A stretch of 33,167 bases of DNA. Origin: Verrucomicrobiales bacterium (GTDB taxonomy: Bacteria; Verrucomicrobiota; Verrucomicrobiia; Limisphaerales; UBA1100). A program made the translations under genes and the position numbers. Location of the stretch: the NCBI GenBank assembly GCA_005809105.1, contig SYLI01000076.1, positions 1 to 33,167 on the forward strand, written 5' to 3'. Of the stretch, positions 24,168-33,167 are shown one piece after another (position 1 is the first letter of the stretch; each line of letters starts with the position of its first letter). A model generated the notes under the pieces. It searched no databases and was not told where the DNA came from. It was given only the letters and a program-made list of their open reading frames with translations.

Positions 24168-25957
24168 GCGCGGCGCAGCGCCTCGGCAAGCCCGCCCGCG
24201 CGGCGAGTCGGTGTCTCAATGGCCGCGGCGAGCAGCTCTGCGGACGCCACCAGCGTCACCTTGCGGCGCGCACGCGTCACCGCGGTGTAGGCCATCTCCC
24301 GCGTCATCATGGAATCGGCGCCCTCGGGCAGCAGCACCAGCACCTCGTCAAATTCCGACCCTTGGGATTTATGGATGGTCAGCGCATACGCCGTCTCGTG
24401 GGCCGGCAGCCGCGAGGGGTCGAAGGCCCGCATCGCACCCTTGGCGTCCGCACCCGCGAACCACACGCACCGTCGGCCCTCATCGTCAGGCCAGGCCACT
24501 CCCAGATCACCGTTAAACAGCCCCAAGGCGTAGTCGTTGCGCGTAACCATCACCGGCCGGCCCCGATACCAGTCGCCCGCTTCTGCCAGTCCGGCCGACC
24601 GCAGCCGGGCTTCCAGCCGCTCATTGATGGCCGGTGCCCCCCACGGCCCCTGCCGCAAGGCACAAAGAATCTTGGCCCGGCTCAGTTCGGCATGAGCCTT
24701 CGCGGGCGTCTCCGCCGCACACGCACGCCCGAAGGCCTCTTGGAATGGCGCTAGAATCGCTGCAATCCCGGCCGCCGTGAGCGGCTTGGGCTCCCACGTC
24801 ACGCCCGTCAACGAACCCTCGCCAAGTTTTCCACGCACATCCCCGGATCGGCCCTCGCGAATGCCGGCGGCCAACTCCGAAAGTCCCGGGCATTCCCGGA
24901 ACCGGTGATTGACGTTGAGGTGGACACGGCAGTCTGCCAGCGGCCCCTTGTCATCGGCCGGGGGCAACGATTCGCCCGTGGCGGCCTCGATGTGCCCTTG
25001 GACGTCGTTGGGATAATCGCGACTGCACGCCGCAAGGTCAGCCAGGATGGAGCCGGCCTCGACAGGCGCGAGTTGGCCAGGATCGCCCAGGAGGAGGATG
25101 CGAGCATGGGGTGGGCAAGCGTCAAAGAGCAGCGAAAGCATCCGCTGATCGGCCATCGACGTTTCGTCCACGACCAACACATCGCAGTCCAGCGGGAATC
25201 GGGCGTGGTGGCGGGTGCGCCGCCCGTCCGCAGACACACCCAGCAGCCGGTGGAGTGTTCGGGCGCCAGGCAGCTGGGCACGCGCCGCATCGTCAAGGTT
25301 GGGACGAATCATTTCATCCAGACGTGCGGCGGCCTTGCCTGTGGGCGCGGCAAGCGCGACGCGATGGGGCGCGAAGACTCCCAGCGAAATACCCATGCCG
25401 AGGATGCGCCCCGCCAGCCACGTCTTGCCGGTGCCCGGGCCACCGGTGACGAGGGCAAGTGTTCGCGTCAGGGCGAGGTACGCGGCGATCCGCGTGCGGT
25501 CCATCCCGTCGGGGCCCGGAGAGCGTGCGCCCAGGTGAAACTCGCACGCGGCGCGGAACGCCTCTGCCTCCAGCGTGCAGGGTGGTTGCGCGGCTCGCTG
25601 CAGGATGGCCCGCGCCAGCGCGCACTCGTCTTGATAGAGTTGGTGCAGATAGAGCCGGTCGGCGCCATCCAGAATGAGCGGCTTGAATTCTCCGGGCGCA
25701 CCCACCAGCCGGCTTTTGCGCAGCTCTTCCAGCGAGAATCCGGCGGGCAGCAGCGTTGCCGACGACGCATCACGAAGGTCCAAGCACACATGACCTTCCT
25801 GACGCCGTTGCGAGAGCAGGGCGGTCACCGGGCCGATGGTCGGGACGGCGCCGCCATCCAGTCGCGCCAAGAGCGCCCCCAGAACACGGTCCAGTCGGCG
25901 CGATGGGTCGTTATCCATCTCGCCGTGCTGGCCGCGGGGAAGAGTCAACAGGTTCAT
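24164..25957 (-). CDS. recD: Exodeoxyribonuclease V alpha subunit, RecD helicase
   Basis: 597 aa, the usual RecD length. A SF1B 5'-3' helicase: an N-terminal domain, Walker A GGPGTGKT at 172-179, APTGKAA at 204-210, Walker B VVDETSMAD around 262-270, GDPGQLAPVE at 291-300, and the C-terminal UvrD-like block ALTIHKSQGSEFDEV with YTAVTRAR. In RecBCD it is the fast motor that moves on the 5'-ended strand at double-strand ends. ATG 25957 overlaps the recB stop as ATGA, supporting this start over the internal Met14. The stop codons of recD and the opposing transaminase share CTAG. Confidence 0.93.
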   Translation of the reverse strand: MNLLTLPRGQHGEMDNDPSRRLDRVLGALLARLDGGAVPTIGPVTALLSQRRQEGHVCLDLRDASSATLLPAGFSLEELRKSRLVGAPGEFKPLILDGADRLYLHQLYQDECALARAILQRAAQPPCTLEAEAFRAACEFHLGARSPGPDGMDRTRIAAYLALTRTLALVTGGPGTGKTWLAGRILGMGISLGVFAPHRVALAAPTGKAAARLDEMIRPNLDDAARAQLPGARTLHRLLGVSADGRRTRHHARFPLDCDVLVVDETSMADQRMLSLLFDACPPHARILLLGDPGQLAPVEAGSILADLAACSRDYPNDVQGHIEAATGESLPPADDKGPLADCRVHLNVNHRFRECPGLSELAAGIREGRSGDVRGKLGEGSLTGVTWEPKPLTAAGIAAILAPFQEAFGRACAAETPAKAHAELSRAKILCALRQGPWGAPAINERLEARLRSAGLAEAGDWYRGRPVMVTRNDYALGLFNGDLGVAWPDDEGRRCVWFAGADAKGAMRAFDPSRLPAHETAYALTIHKSQGSEFDEVLVLLPEGADSMMTREMAYTAVTRARRKVTLVASAELLAAAIETPTRRAGGLAEALRRA

Positions 25958-28900
25958 TTGCGGGGAACTCCCAAGGCTTCCGCAAGCGCTTCGATGCGCG
26001 GGCGCGGCGGGCGCTCAAAAAAAACACCGCGGCCAGGCTGGCCCTCCGTGATGCCGCGGTTAAACACGTAAAACACCCCGCCAAAATCGCGCTCGTAGTC
26101 GTAGCCGTGATGGCGGCGGCGCAGGTACTGGTCGAGCGCCACCATATAGAGGTGGTACTGCAGCAGGTAGAGATAAGGCGGCGTCGCCATGGCCCGAGAC
26201 AAAGATGAGGGGTCGTAGGCGCCCAGCCTGTTGGACTTCCAATCGAGCAGATGAAACTGCCCGCCGCTGCGAAAGACCAAGTCCATGGACCCGGTCAGGT
26301 AGCCCTTCAGGTCGGAACACGAAAGGTGGCCGATGTGATCCGGGAAGCTCGCGTCCACCTCCGGACTGCCGTGGCAGGAAAACACGCAAGCGAGCTTCGC
26401 GGGGTCCACGACGCTCCTGGGGAATGTGAATTTCAGTTCATGCAGTCGATCATGAGCGGGCACATTCCCCAGCCGGAGGTCGGTGTCGGCGCGCAAGGAA
26501 GTGTTCATCATCACGCGCACGTGCTCGCGCATCGCCTCGGTGTGGGATCCAAACCCATCGCGTGCCAGCCTCTCGTCCACGAGCCCGAGTGCGGCAGGGT
26601 CCCCTGCGGCTGCCCCGGCGAAGTCCAGTTTTTCAAAAATGCCATGCAGGCATTTGCCAAATCGCGTGCTACCGCGAATCGCGTGCAGCCCCGTCGGCTG
26701 GGCGTCCTCCTCAGGCGCGCCACGGTCTTCATCGTGGTCGGGCATCTCATCGTGGCTGACCGACCCTTTGGCGTGCTGGGTCAGGCGGGTAAATGACTGC
26801 ACATCCCACGCAGGTTTGATGTGCCTCGTGGATGAGCGCGCCTTGAGCGCATCGGTGGAGGCGGACACCCATCCGCTCCAAGCGCGGGCGTGCGCCACCG
26901 GCAACCAGCCTGCCTCGATGGTCTTGACGCCCAGCGTGGAATCGACCGACTTGGCTGCCAGCTCATTGCAATCTTTCTCCACGGCCTCGACGTACTCCGA
27001 GTGCAGCTTGAAGGGTGGAACCTTGTGGGGATCACTGCACCAGTCGGGATGCAAGAGCCAGCCAAGCCCGGGCATTTCACGATCCCTCCCAAGGGGGCCA
27101 GTGACCACATAGCAGCGGTTTTTGGCACGCGTGAGGCCGACGTAGAGCAGACGCAACCGCTCGGCCAGCGCCTCTTGCTCCGCCAGCAGGCGGTGGGCGT
27201 CCGCATTGGCAGAACCCATTTCCATCTGTGCGCGGCCCGGATTGTGTTCAGGGTCGGGGTGAAACACAAACCCATGGGTGGGAGTGGGGGTGACATCCCA
27301 AGCGTAGGGCAGGAACACCACTGGATATTCCAGCCCCTTGCTGCGGTGCACGGTGACGATGCACACGGCGTTCTCGTCGCTCTCCATGCGAAGCTGGGAC
27401 TCCTCCATGCCCGACTTCGCAGAGCCCTGGCGCTTGAGCCATCGCGAGAGCCGGGCCGGCGCCGCCTCGTGTGCCGGCGCCGCCTCGTGCAGCAATTCGG
27501 CAAGCTGGAACAGATTGGTGAGCCGCCGTTCCCCATCGTCGAACTGCAATAGGCGGCTTCGAACATCGCGTTGCCTCAAGAGCCTGCGGAACATGCCAAG
27601 CAATCCCTTCTTGGCCATGCACTGGCGCCACTCTTCAAATATGATACTCGGATCTGGGTGCGCGTCCTCTTCACCTCGAGTGTGCGCATCGGCGGGCCGT
27701 TGCCGGCCAAGCATGTCGGTAGCCAAAGCCAGCTTGACGGCGCTCGCATCCCGGGGCGCGGCGAGGGCGTCGAGCAGGCGGATGAATTCCTTCGCTTCGT
27801 GCGTAGCAAAAACGCTCTGTATAATCCTGAGCACCGCGGGCACCCGGCGGTGTGCCAGGGCGGCCTTCATGGCGTCGGCTTGATCATTGGTGCGCACCAG
27901 GACGGCGATGTCCCTTGGCTGGAGCGGCTGGCATTCGCCGCCGGGGGCACGCAGGGTCTCCCCGCTTTCCAGCAAGTCCACGACGGCCGAAGCGATGACC
28001 CCGGGGAGGTCTTTGCGCGCCTTGTTGGCGCTGACTGGCTGGTCGCCCCGCCGCTCCTCCCCGGCAAGGGGCACGGGTTCCTTTGTGGTTCCCGGCCAGT
28101 ACCAGAGCTGCAAGGGCGCCATGCTGTGCGGGTTTTCCAGCTTGGGATGCTTGTATGTCTGCGCCCAGGCTGCGGGTTCAAAACGGATCTGCGGCTGCAA
28201 AAAGGGACGGCCATCAGCCTTTTTGCGATTTTGAAAGAGGTGATTGACGGCGCTCACCAACGCCGGCTCGGATCGATAGTTGACCCCCAACAATCCCCCA
28301 GAACGGGCGCTGCGCGCGGCGTCAAAATAACTGAACACATCGGCGCCGCGGAATCCGTAGATGGACTGCTTGGGATCGCCGATGAAGAAGAGCGAGGTCT
28401 GGCCGGTCTGGAAGATCCTCTGGAAGATGCGGCACTGCAGAAGGTCGGTGTCCTGAAATTCATCAATGAGCACCGCAGGGAATTGCTGGCGGACACTCTC
28501 TGCCAGAGCGTCGCCCCCGGGAGCCGCCAGTGCTGCATCCAGTTCGGAGAGCAGTTCGGGAAAACCCAGCACACCCTCGCGCCGCTTGATCTCCGACACC
28601 GCCCGCTGCGCCTCCCGCACGAAGTCCAACCGCACCGCTTGCACATATCCGGCCGCAGCATCCCACAGCGCACCGCAGGCGGCCAGCAACGGCAGGCATT
28701 CCGCAGGTATCGGCGGGGCCTTCTTCTTTCGCGCCCCCTCCAGGGTTTCGAGGCGGAACATCAAGAGGTCGGCAAAATGGTCGGAGGAGGACTTTCCGCG
28801 GGCGATGGCATCCATGCTGGCCAGCGCGCGCGGCACTTCAACATCCAGCCGATAAGTGGGCTGCGTTTTCCTCTGGGTAAGGCCCGACTGCTCGCTGCCC

Positions 28901-29619
28901 AGGTACCTGCCCACGGCGTCCGCCGCTCCCGGCCACTGATGAGCCGCGTCATCCCAAGCCGCCGTCAGCAAGGAGCGCCATTTGTCCACCGGACGCTGGT
29001 CGGGGCCCAGCACTTCCATTTCCGGGTGCGCCCGCGACGATTTCAGTAGTGACACCCATGCATCCGGCCCGATGCTCCCGCCGCTCTTGGCTGGGCCCTT
29101 GGCCTTGGGGTACAGGGAGGACAATTGCAACACGCAGGCCGCGCGCGAATCGGCCGCCGTTTCCCTGCGCCAGCGGTCCTGCGCCAGCCGGCTTACATAC
29201 TCGGACTCATCCTGGACCAACTGGAACTTAAAGGGCCGGCCGCACTCGAAGGCCAGATCGGTGAGTACGCGCTGGCAAAATCCGTGGATGGTGTAAATGG
29301 GCGCGGTGTCAAATTCCGCCAGTGCCAGCTTGAGGCGCATCGCGGCGGCGGAGTCCAACGTTGGCGAAGCCAGCTCGTCGGCCAGCTTTTTTTGAATGCG
29401 CCCGCGCAGTTCCTTGGTGGCCGCCTTGGTGTAGGTCACGGCAAGAATCTGCCCGACGGTGAGGATTTGCTGGCCGGCATGGCGGGGCTCCAAAAGCAGG
29501 CGCAGGAACAGGGCTTCGATGTTGTAGGTCTTGCCCGTACCGGCGCCCGCTTCGATGAGCGTCGTGCCGGGCCCCAAATCAGCCTGTTTAACATCGAAGG
29601 CTTTTGCAGGCGCGCTCAT
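25954..29619 (-). CDS. recB: Exodeoxyribonuclease V beta subunit, RecB helicase-nuclease
   Basis: 1221 aa, close to the enterobacterial length. SF1A 3'-5' helicase motifs: Walker A EAGAGTGKT at 23-31, VTYTKAATKELRGRI at 61-75, IYTIHGFCQRVL at 108-119, Walker B LIDEFQDTD at 384-392, GDPKQSIYGFRGAD at 414-427, then VHRSKGLEYPVVFLPYAW and LLYVGLTRAKNRCYVV. The C-terminal PD-(D/E)XK nuclease is intact (GSMDLVF then LLDWKSNRLG, Asp and Lys near 1126-1128). It is therefore expected to be both motor and nuclease, and to load RecA. It is joined by ATGA overlaps to recC upstream and recD downstream. Confidence 0.95.
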   Translation of the reverse strand: MSAPAKAFDVKQADLGPGTTLIEAGAGTGKTYNIEALFLRLLLEPRHAGQQILTVGQILAVTYTKAATKELRGRIQKKLADELASPTLDSAAAMRLKLALAEFDTAPIYTIHGFCQRVLTDLAFECGRPFKFQLVQDESEYVSRLAQDRWRRETAADSRAACVLQLSSLYPKAKGPAKSGGSIGPDAWVSLLKSSRAHPEMEVLGPDQRPVDKWRSLLTAAWDDAAHQWPGAADAVGRYLGSEQSGLTQRKTQPTYRLDVEVPRALASMDAIARGKSSSDHFADLLMFRLETLEGARKKKAPPIPAECLPLLAACGALWDAAAGYVQAVRLDFVREAQRAVSEIKRREGVLGFPELLSELDAALAAPGGDALAESVRQQFPAVLIDEFQDTDLLQCRIFQRIFQTGQTSLFFIGDPKQSIYGFRGADVFSYFDAARSARSGGLLGVNYRSEPALVSAVNHLFQNRKKADGRPFLQPQIRFEPAAWAQTYKHPKLENPHSMAPLQLWYWPGTTKEPVPLAGEERRGDQPVSANKARKDLPGVIASAVVDLLESGETLRAPGGECQPLQPRDIAVLVRTNDQADAMKAALAHRRVPAVLRIIQSVFATHEAKEFIRLLDALAAPRDASAVKLALATDMLGRQRPADAHTRGEEDAHPDPSIIFEEWRQCMAKKGLLGMFRRLLRQRDVRSRLLQFDDGERRLTNLFQLAELLHEAAPAHEAAPARLSRWLKRQGSAKSGMEESQLRMESDENAVCIVTVHRSKGLEYPVVFLPYAWDVTPTPTHGFVFHPDPEHNPGRAQMEMGSANADAHRLLAEQEALAERLRLLYVGLTRAKNRCYVVTGPLGRDREMPGLGWLLHPDWCSDPHKVPPFKLHSEYVEAVEKDCNELAAKSVDSTLGVKTIEAGWLPVAHARAWSGWVSASTDALKARSSTRHIKPAWDVQSFTRLTQHAKGSVSHDEMPDHDEDRGAPEEDAQPTGLHAIRGSTRFGKCLHGIFEKLDFAGAAAGDPAALGLVDERLARDGFGSHTEAMREHVRVMMNTSLRADTDLRLGNVPAHDRLHELKFTFPRSVVDPAKLACVFSCHGSPEVDASFPDHIGHLSCSDLKGYLTGSMDLVFRSGGQFHLLDWKSNRLGAYDPSSLSRAMATPPYLYLLQYHLYMVALDQYLRRRHHGYDYERDFGGVFYVFNRGITEGQPGRGVFFERPPRPRIEALAEALGVPRK

Positions 29620-32600
29620 GGGGTCAACTCATGCGCCCAGATGGGCCCATACACCTCTTTGGCCAGATCGGCGAAGTGGGAGTCCAGTGGCGGCTGCTGA
29701 TCGCGCCAGAGCCGCAGCCAAAGGTCGTAGTACTCATCCTCCGATTCTCCCCGCTGGTGGTCATTGCCCTCCCAGATTGTCTGCGCTTCTTCCATCGGAT
29801 CCTTGATCTTCTGAGGGTCTTTGCTGGAATTCTCGTGAATGGCCTCGCTGTACGCGCAGGAGCTCTTGGGAAACAACGGCAGGGGTTCGGCCAGTCCCGA
29901 CTCGCGGATTTTCAGCAGCGCCTCGAGCAGGGTCGGCGCATCCTCCGGCCTGCTCAAGGTGTGCACCTCCATCGTGTTGTCCTTCGCCCAACCGGCCAGC
30001 ACCGTCACGTGAGACTCGTCCATCCGCGGCTCTGCACAGTGCCACGCCAGGTGCCTCAACCATCCCTCGATCCAATCGCGTCCGTCGATGGGCGCGCAGC
30101 GGGCGATGATTTGTTTCCCGCCCGCGAATCCCCCCAAGGCGCCGCTCAGTCGACATGACCCCACGCTTGCTTCCAGCACGGGAGCGCTATCGAGGTTGGG
30201 CCGCAGCGACGCTGCCGCAAGGCAGTCTGCGAATCGCGCCACGAGGGCTTCTTCGCCGTGGTAGATGACGTCTCCTGCGTGACTGTGGGGCAGGGTGCCC
30301 TCGGCGCGAATGGCCGCTTGCAGTTGTTCAGGCGTGAGCCTTGCCGGCGCGTCATCAAAGTGCCACTGGAGCAGCCGGCGGCGGAGCCCGTGCCGCTCCA
30401 GTCGCCCGATGACAAAGGGTTCGACATCGCTCAATGGGTCCTCGGCCCCGGCATTCCACATTCCCGCGGTGCGCTTCAGGTACTCGCGAATCGGGTGGCG
30501 GAAGAACCTGATCAACTCATTCAGCGTGACGGTGGTCCCGCCCGGGAGCGGGGCACGGGCCACGATGCGCGCAGGACCCGGCGCCGCCGCCTGCCGCCCG
30601 GCCGGCCCCTGGCGCAGCCTTTCGGCGGCCGCAGCGTTCGCCGCCGAATAACTGAAAAGTTCAGGACGGCTGCCATCGAAATACGCCGGGCTGAAGGCCT
30701 GCAGGCGATGTACTCGCACCAGTTGTGCACGCGCCGAGCCTTGGGCAAACGTGAAGCTCTCGTCCAGCGCGCTCATAAGCTCATGGACCACCACCGAGGG
30801 CGGCTGCTCGGAGTCATCGCTCTGCGACTGACCAAGGTAGCTTAAGTACAACACCTCGCGCGCTGACAGGAGCGTCTCAAGCATGAGGTAGCGGTCGTCG
30901 TCGCGCGGGGACCGGTCGCCGCGTCGCCGGGACTTCGTCTGCAAATCCAAGCCATCCTGCCGTCCTGCGCGGGGGAATTGGCCGTCATCAAGTCCCAGCA
31001 CGCAGATGACCTTAAAGGGCACATTGCGCAGGGGCTTGAGAGCGCAACACGTCACCGCGCCGCGTAAAAAACCGTCCCTCGACTCACCCTTTCCCAACCG
31101 CGCCTCCAAAGCGGCGCGAACCGGCTCGATCGGTATCGGGCCCTGCAACTGCTTCGAGCCCTCTTCCAGCGCGTCCAGGGCCGCCCGGATCGTCCGTTCA
31201 TCGCCCAGCTCGTCCTTCTCGCAGGCAAAGAGCTGATTAAAGAGCGTGGCGAGGACGTCGGCCCACTGGGCCAGCGTGCGTGAGCTGCCCAGGCTGCCGG
31301 TGGCCTCGCGCAACGCCGCCGTCAGCTCATCCATGGCCGCGACGACACGCGCAGCGTCTGCATCAACTTCCCCCAAGGGAAGAAGCCCTTCGCAAAGCCG
31401 CTCTTCTTCCGCCTTCATGATGGAACCCAGCAGCACGCGATCGAGCCCCCAGCGCCAAGTGTTCTGCGGATCAGGCGGGGCGCCGCTTTCGGCGCGATGC
31501 GCGACGTCGTATCCCCAGTGGATGCGCACCTCGCGGCACAGATCGTGGAGGCGTTGGACATCCGCCATCTCCAGCCTGAACCGCTGGCGCACCGCGCCCG
31601 TCTCCAGCAGCGAGAGCACTCCGGAGACCGGCATCGGTTGAGCCCATGTTTCGAGCAGCGTGAGGAAGGAGGAAATCACCGAGCTCGTGTGCCGCGGCGA
31701 ACGGTCGGCCAGCGTGTATGGGATGCGCTGCGCCTCGTCTTCTGGATTGTCAAACACCGCGCGCAGATGCGGCGCGTAGGCTTCAATGTCCGGGGCCATC
31801 ACCACCACGTCGTGCGGCTTAAGGTCAGACATTTTAAACAAATGCAACAGCCAGTCATTGAGTACCTCCACCTCGCGCGGGCGGCTGTGGCAGGAGTGAA
31901 TCTGGATGGAATCGTCGACGGGAGCCGGACGGCGCGGGCCAGTGGCGTCCACGTTGTAGATATCGCGCTGGAGCTGCGTGAGCAACGTGTCGCCGGAGGA
32001 CGGAGCGCAATCATTTTGCGGGGCATCCACCTGGAGCTCATCAAGCAGAAGGTCTTGAAACTCGCGACCGTTCCTGCCCCACGACTCCAACAAGCGATGG
32101 CCCCTTGCGGCGGGGGCGGCCGCCGGGGGGGCGTCGCGCCATTCGCGCGATTGTTCGCGCTGGGTCAGCAGGTCGGTCCACAGGTGCTCCGTGGGTTGCA
32201 TTGCCAGGACGTGGATGGGCTGAACCGTTGCGGCGGCGCGAATGACGCGAAGGTACGCTGGCGGCAGCATGCCCAAGCCAAAGAAACAAACAGTCCCCGG
32301 AAAGGGCGTACGCGCCCGGTCAGGCAAATCTTGGAACCGCTGATGCTGGGTGACGGGATCCTGCCCCAGTTTCTGCCGCAGTTGCCACCACAGCGCGCCC
32401 TGCCATTCCGTGTGGCGCCCGGCCAGCCAATCGGCCACGAGCTCCTGCCGATACACCATGTACTGGTCAAAGAGATGGGCCAGTCGCTGCGCCAATCCGT
32501 AGGCTTTCATCCCGTCGGGATCGTCGCCCAGATACGCGGCTACTTCCGAACACGGCGATCCCTTGGCCCAGATGTCCATGAGCGCCCACGTCATCGTTTC

Positions 32601-32867
32601 GGTGGAATACGCCTCGAGCTTCACCGCTCGAGAGCTGCCGGTGAGACAGCGGGTGACAAAGTCCTTGGGCAAGAGGAATTCGACTTGAGCGCAAATCCCA
32701 TGGGCATCAGCCAGCCGCAGGGTGAGCCAGCGTTGGACGCCCCAATCCTGCACAACAACCGTCTGTGGGGCGAAGGCGTCGGCGGGCGTGGCCTCGTCCA
32801 GAAGCTGCACCAGCAGCTTGGCGAGCCGATCCAAGTCGTTGCTCGCATAGAGGCGAACGCCGGCCAT
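29616..32867 (-). CDS. recC: Exodeoxyribonuclease V gamma subunit, RecC
   Basis: 1083 aa. RecC is an inactivated helicase-like subunit that splits the duplex and scans for Chi. Family marks: VRLYASNDLDRLAKLLVQLL at the N-terminus, QDWGVQRWLTLRLADAHGIC followed by VEFLLPKDFV, CFFGLGMLPPAYLRVI, IQIHSCHSRPREVEVLNDWL, PHDVVVMAPDIEAY, and LRNVPFKVICVLGLDDGQFPR. No Walker A is seen, as expected. I place the start at ATG 32867, where family similarity begins; GTG 32888 would add seven residues but would overlap a candidate -10. It is first in recC-recB-recD, with ATGA coupling to recB. The species' Chi sequence cannot be inferred from the protein by eye. Confidence 0.93.
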   Translation of the reverse strand: MAGVRLYASNDLDRLAKLLVQLLDEATPADAFAPQTVVVQDWGVQRWLTLRLADAHGICAQVEFLLPKDFVTRCLTGSSRAVKLEAYSTETMTWALMDIWAKGSPCSEVAAYLGDDPDGMKAYGLAQRLAHLFDQYMVYRQELVADWLAGRHTEWQGALWWQLRQKLGQDPVTQHQRFQDLPDRARTPFPGTVCFFGLGMLPPAYLRVIRAAATVQPIHVLAMQPTEHLWTDLLTQREQSREWRDAPPAAAPAARGHRLLESWGRNGREFQDLLLDELQVDAPQNDCAPSSGDTLLTQLQRDIYNVDATGPRRPAPVDDSIQIHSCHSRPREVEVLNDWLLHLFKMSDLKPHDVVVMAPDIEAYAPHLRAVFDNPEDEAQRIPYTLADRSPRHTSSVISSFLTLLETWAQPMPVSGVLSLLETGAVRQRFRLEMADVQRLHDLCREVRIHWGYDVAHRAESGAPPDPQNTWRWGLDRVLLGSIMKAEEERLCEGLLPLGEVDADAARVVAAMDELTAALREATGSLGSSRTLAQWADVLATLFNQLFACEKDELGDERTIRAALDALEEGSKQLQGPIPIEPVRAALEARLGKGESRDGFLRGAVTCCALKPLRNVPFKVICVLGLDDGQFPRAGRQDGLDLQTKSRRRGDRSPRDDDRYLMLETLLSAREVLYLSYLGQSQSDDSEQPPSVVVHELMSALDESFTFAQGSARAQLVRVHRLQAFSPAYFDGSRPELFSYSAANAAAAERLRQGPAGRQAAAPGPARIVARAPLPGGTTVTLNELIRFFRHPIREYLKRTAGMWNAGAEDPLSDVEPFVIGRLERHGLRRRLLQWHFDDAPARLTPEQLQAAIRAEGTLPHSHAGDVIYHGEEALVARFADCLAAASLRPNLDSAPVLEASVGSCRLSGALGGFAGGKQIIARCAPIDGRDWIEGWLRHLAWHCAEPRMDESHVTVLAGWAKDNTMEVHTLSRPEDAPTLLEALLKIRESGLAEPLPLFPKSSCAYSEAIHENSSKDPQKIKDPMEEAQTIWEGNDHQRGESEDEYYDLWLRLWRDQQPPLDSHFADLAKEVYGPIWAHELTP

Positions 32868-32880
32868 GGATGGGGGGTTG

Positions 32881-32911
32881 CTTATCACAAGGCTTGGGTC
32901 GTGCCAGTCAA
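32881..32911 (-). promoter_or_regulatory. Weak candidate promoter for recCBD
   Basis: Minus strand: TTGACT (32911-32906, five of six -35 matches), a 19-base spacer, then GATAAG (32886-32881, four of six) preceded by TGT as an extended -10. Thirteen bases remain before ATG 32867, giving a leader of only about six bases. The spacer is longer than ideal, so confidence is low. No other promoter-like pair is visible between recC and the VOC gene. Confidence 0.25.
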
Positions 32912-33013
32912 TTATTTAGATCCATCCCCACCACGCTGATCTTAGCATGGGGGATAGGACAACGGCAGTCCTAGCGCGGAAAACACTGGCGAAATGAAAG
33001 CCACCACGGGGGG

Positions 33014-33167
33014 CTACGCCGCGGGCGGGGATTGGCTCGGCGCCGCCCCACAGTCACGGCCCGCAATCTCGGCCTCCGTAAGATCTTCCTTGTGCGTGGC
33101 CACTGCCCACAAGTGGCCGAAGGGATCGGCCACGACTCCGGAACGGTCGCCATAGAATTGATCCTGA
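33014..33167 (-). CDS. VOC-family (glyoxalase/PhnB-like) protein, C-terminal fragment cut by the window edge
   Basis: Reading the minus strand from 33166, an open frame of 50 codons ends in TAG at 33016-33014. Its translation begins QDQFYGDRSGVVADPFGHL and continues WAVATHKEDLTEAEIAGR, the characteristic C-terminal strand and tail of PhnB-like VOC proteins, in which a late Glu/His-type residue and the HLW segment close the metal site. The tail after that is short, Pro/Ala-rich and poorly conserved. The 5' part lies outside the window. Members are small metal-dependent or resistance-type proteins; substrate unknown. The gene points toward recC, but the intervening gap suggests separate transcription. 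Confidence 0.75.
   Translation of the reverse strand, partial: QDQFYGDRSGVVADPFGHLWAVATHKEDLTEAEIAGRDCGAAPSQSPPAA

Noticed and set aside
27571-29049. 492-codon plus-strand open frame, and a similar 480-codon frame at 31497-32939
   Set aside because: Antisense shadows of recB and recC, which carry complete family motifs.
32955-32973. Small hairpin TAGGAC...GTCCTA between recC and the VOC gene
   Set aside because: Six-pair stem without a T-run on either strand; too weak for a terminator and no other role is evident.

Overview
The window is GC-rich bacterial chromosome. It looks like a member of the Verrucomicrobiota, or less likely the Planctomycetota. The grounds are the DUF1501 / DUF1549-DUF1553 'planctomycete cytochrome' pair, the ASPIC/UnbV beta-propeller lipoproteins, several lipoprotein signal peptides, and the near absence of Shine-Dalgarno sites combined with many 4-base ATGA start/stop overlaps. 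This placement is inference from gene content only. Genes fill nearly the whole window. No tRNA, rRNA, CRISPR array, insertion sequence or prophage gene was recognised.

Layout, left to right. (1) 1-535 holds no gene I can support. (2) 536-8213, minus strand: three tandem paralogous lipoproteins, each with seven calcium-loop (FG-GAP/VCBS) repeats and a C-terminal ASPIC/UnbV domain, joined by ATGA overlaps. (3) 8248-8289 is an intrinsic terminator for the next minus-strand unit, and a candidate promoter for the lipoprotein operon overlaps its T-run. (4) 8437-15633, minus strand: a SurA/PpiD-like lipoprotein, a c-type-cytochrome-like DUF1549/DUF1553 protein and a DUF1501 protein. The first two overlap by ATGA and the third follows closely. 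(5) 15678-24167: a divergent phosphonate locus. The plus arm (20283-24167) encodes a PEP mutase fused to a nucleotidyltransferase, phosphonopyruvate decarboxylase and 2-aminoethylphosphonate (AEP) transaminase, which together give PEP -> phosphonopyruvate -> phosphonoacetaldehyde -> AEP. The minus arm (20150 down to 15678) encodes a CDP-alcohol phosphatidyltransferase, a UPF0104/LPG-synthase-type membrane protein, an Fe(II)/2-oxoglutarate dioxygenase, a second nucleotidyltransferase and a small four-helix membrane protein. (6) 24164-32867, minus strand: recC-recB-recD, coding for a complete RecBCD helicase-nuclease, convergent with the phosphonate plus arm. (7) At the right edge, the 3' end of a VOC-family gene (33014-33167).

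Read together, the phosphonate locus has the parts needed to make AEP, activate it as CMP-AEP, attach it to a lipid alcohol and possibly hydroxylate it. A membrane phosphonolipid, perhaps carrying a 1-hydroxy-AEP headgroup, is the most economical prediction. This assembly is the most interesting system in the window. The lipid acceptor and the timing of the oxidation cannot be read from sequence.
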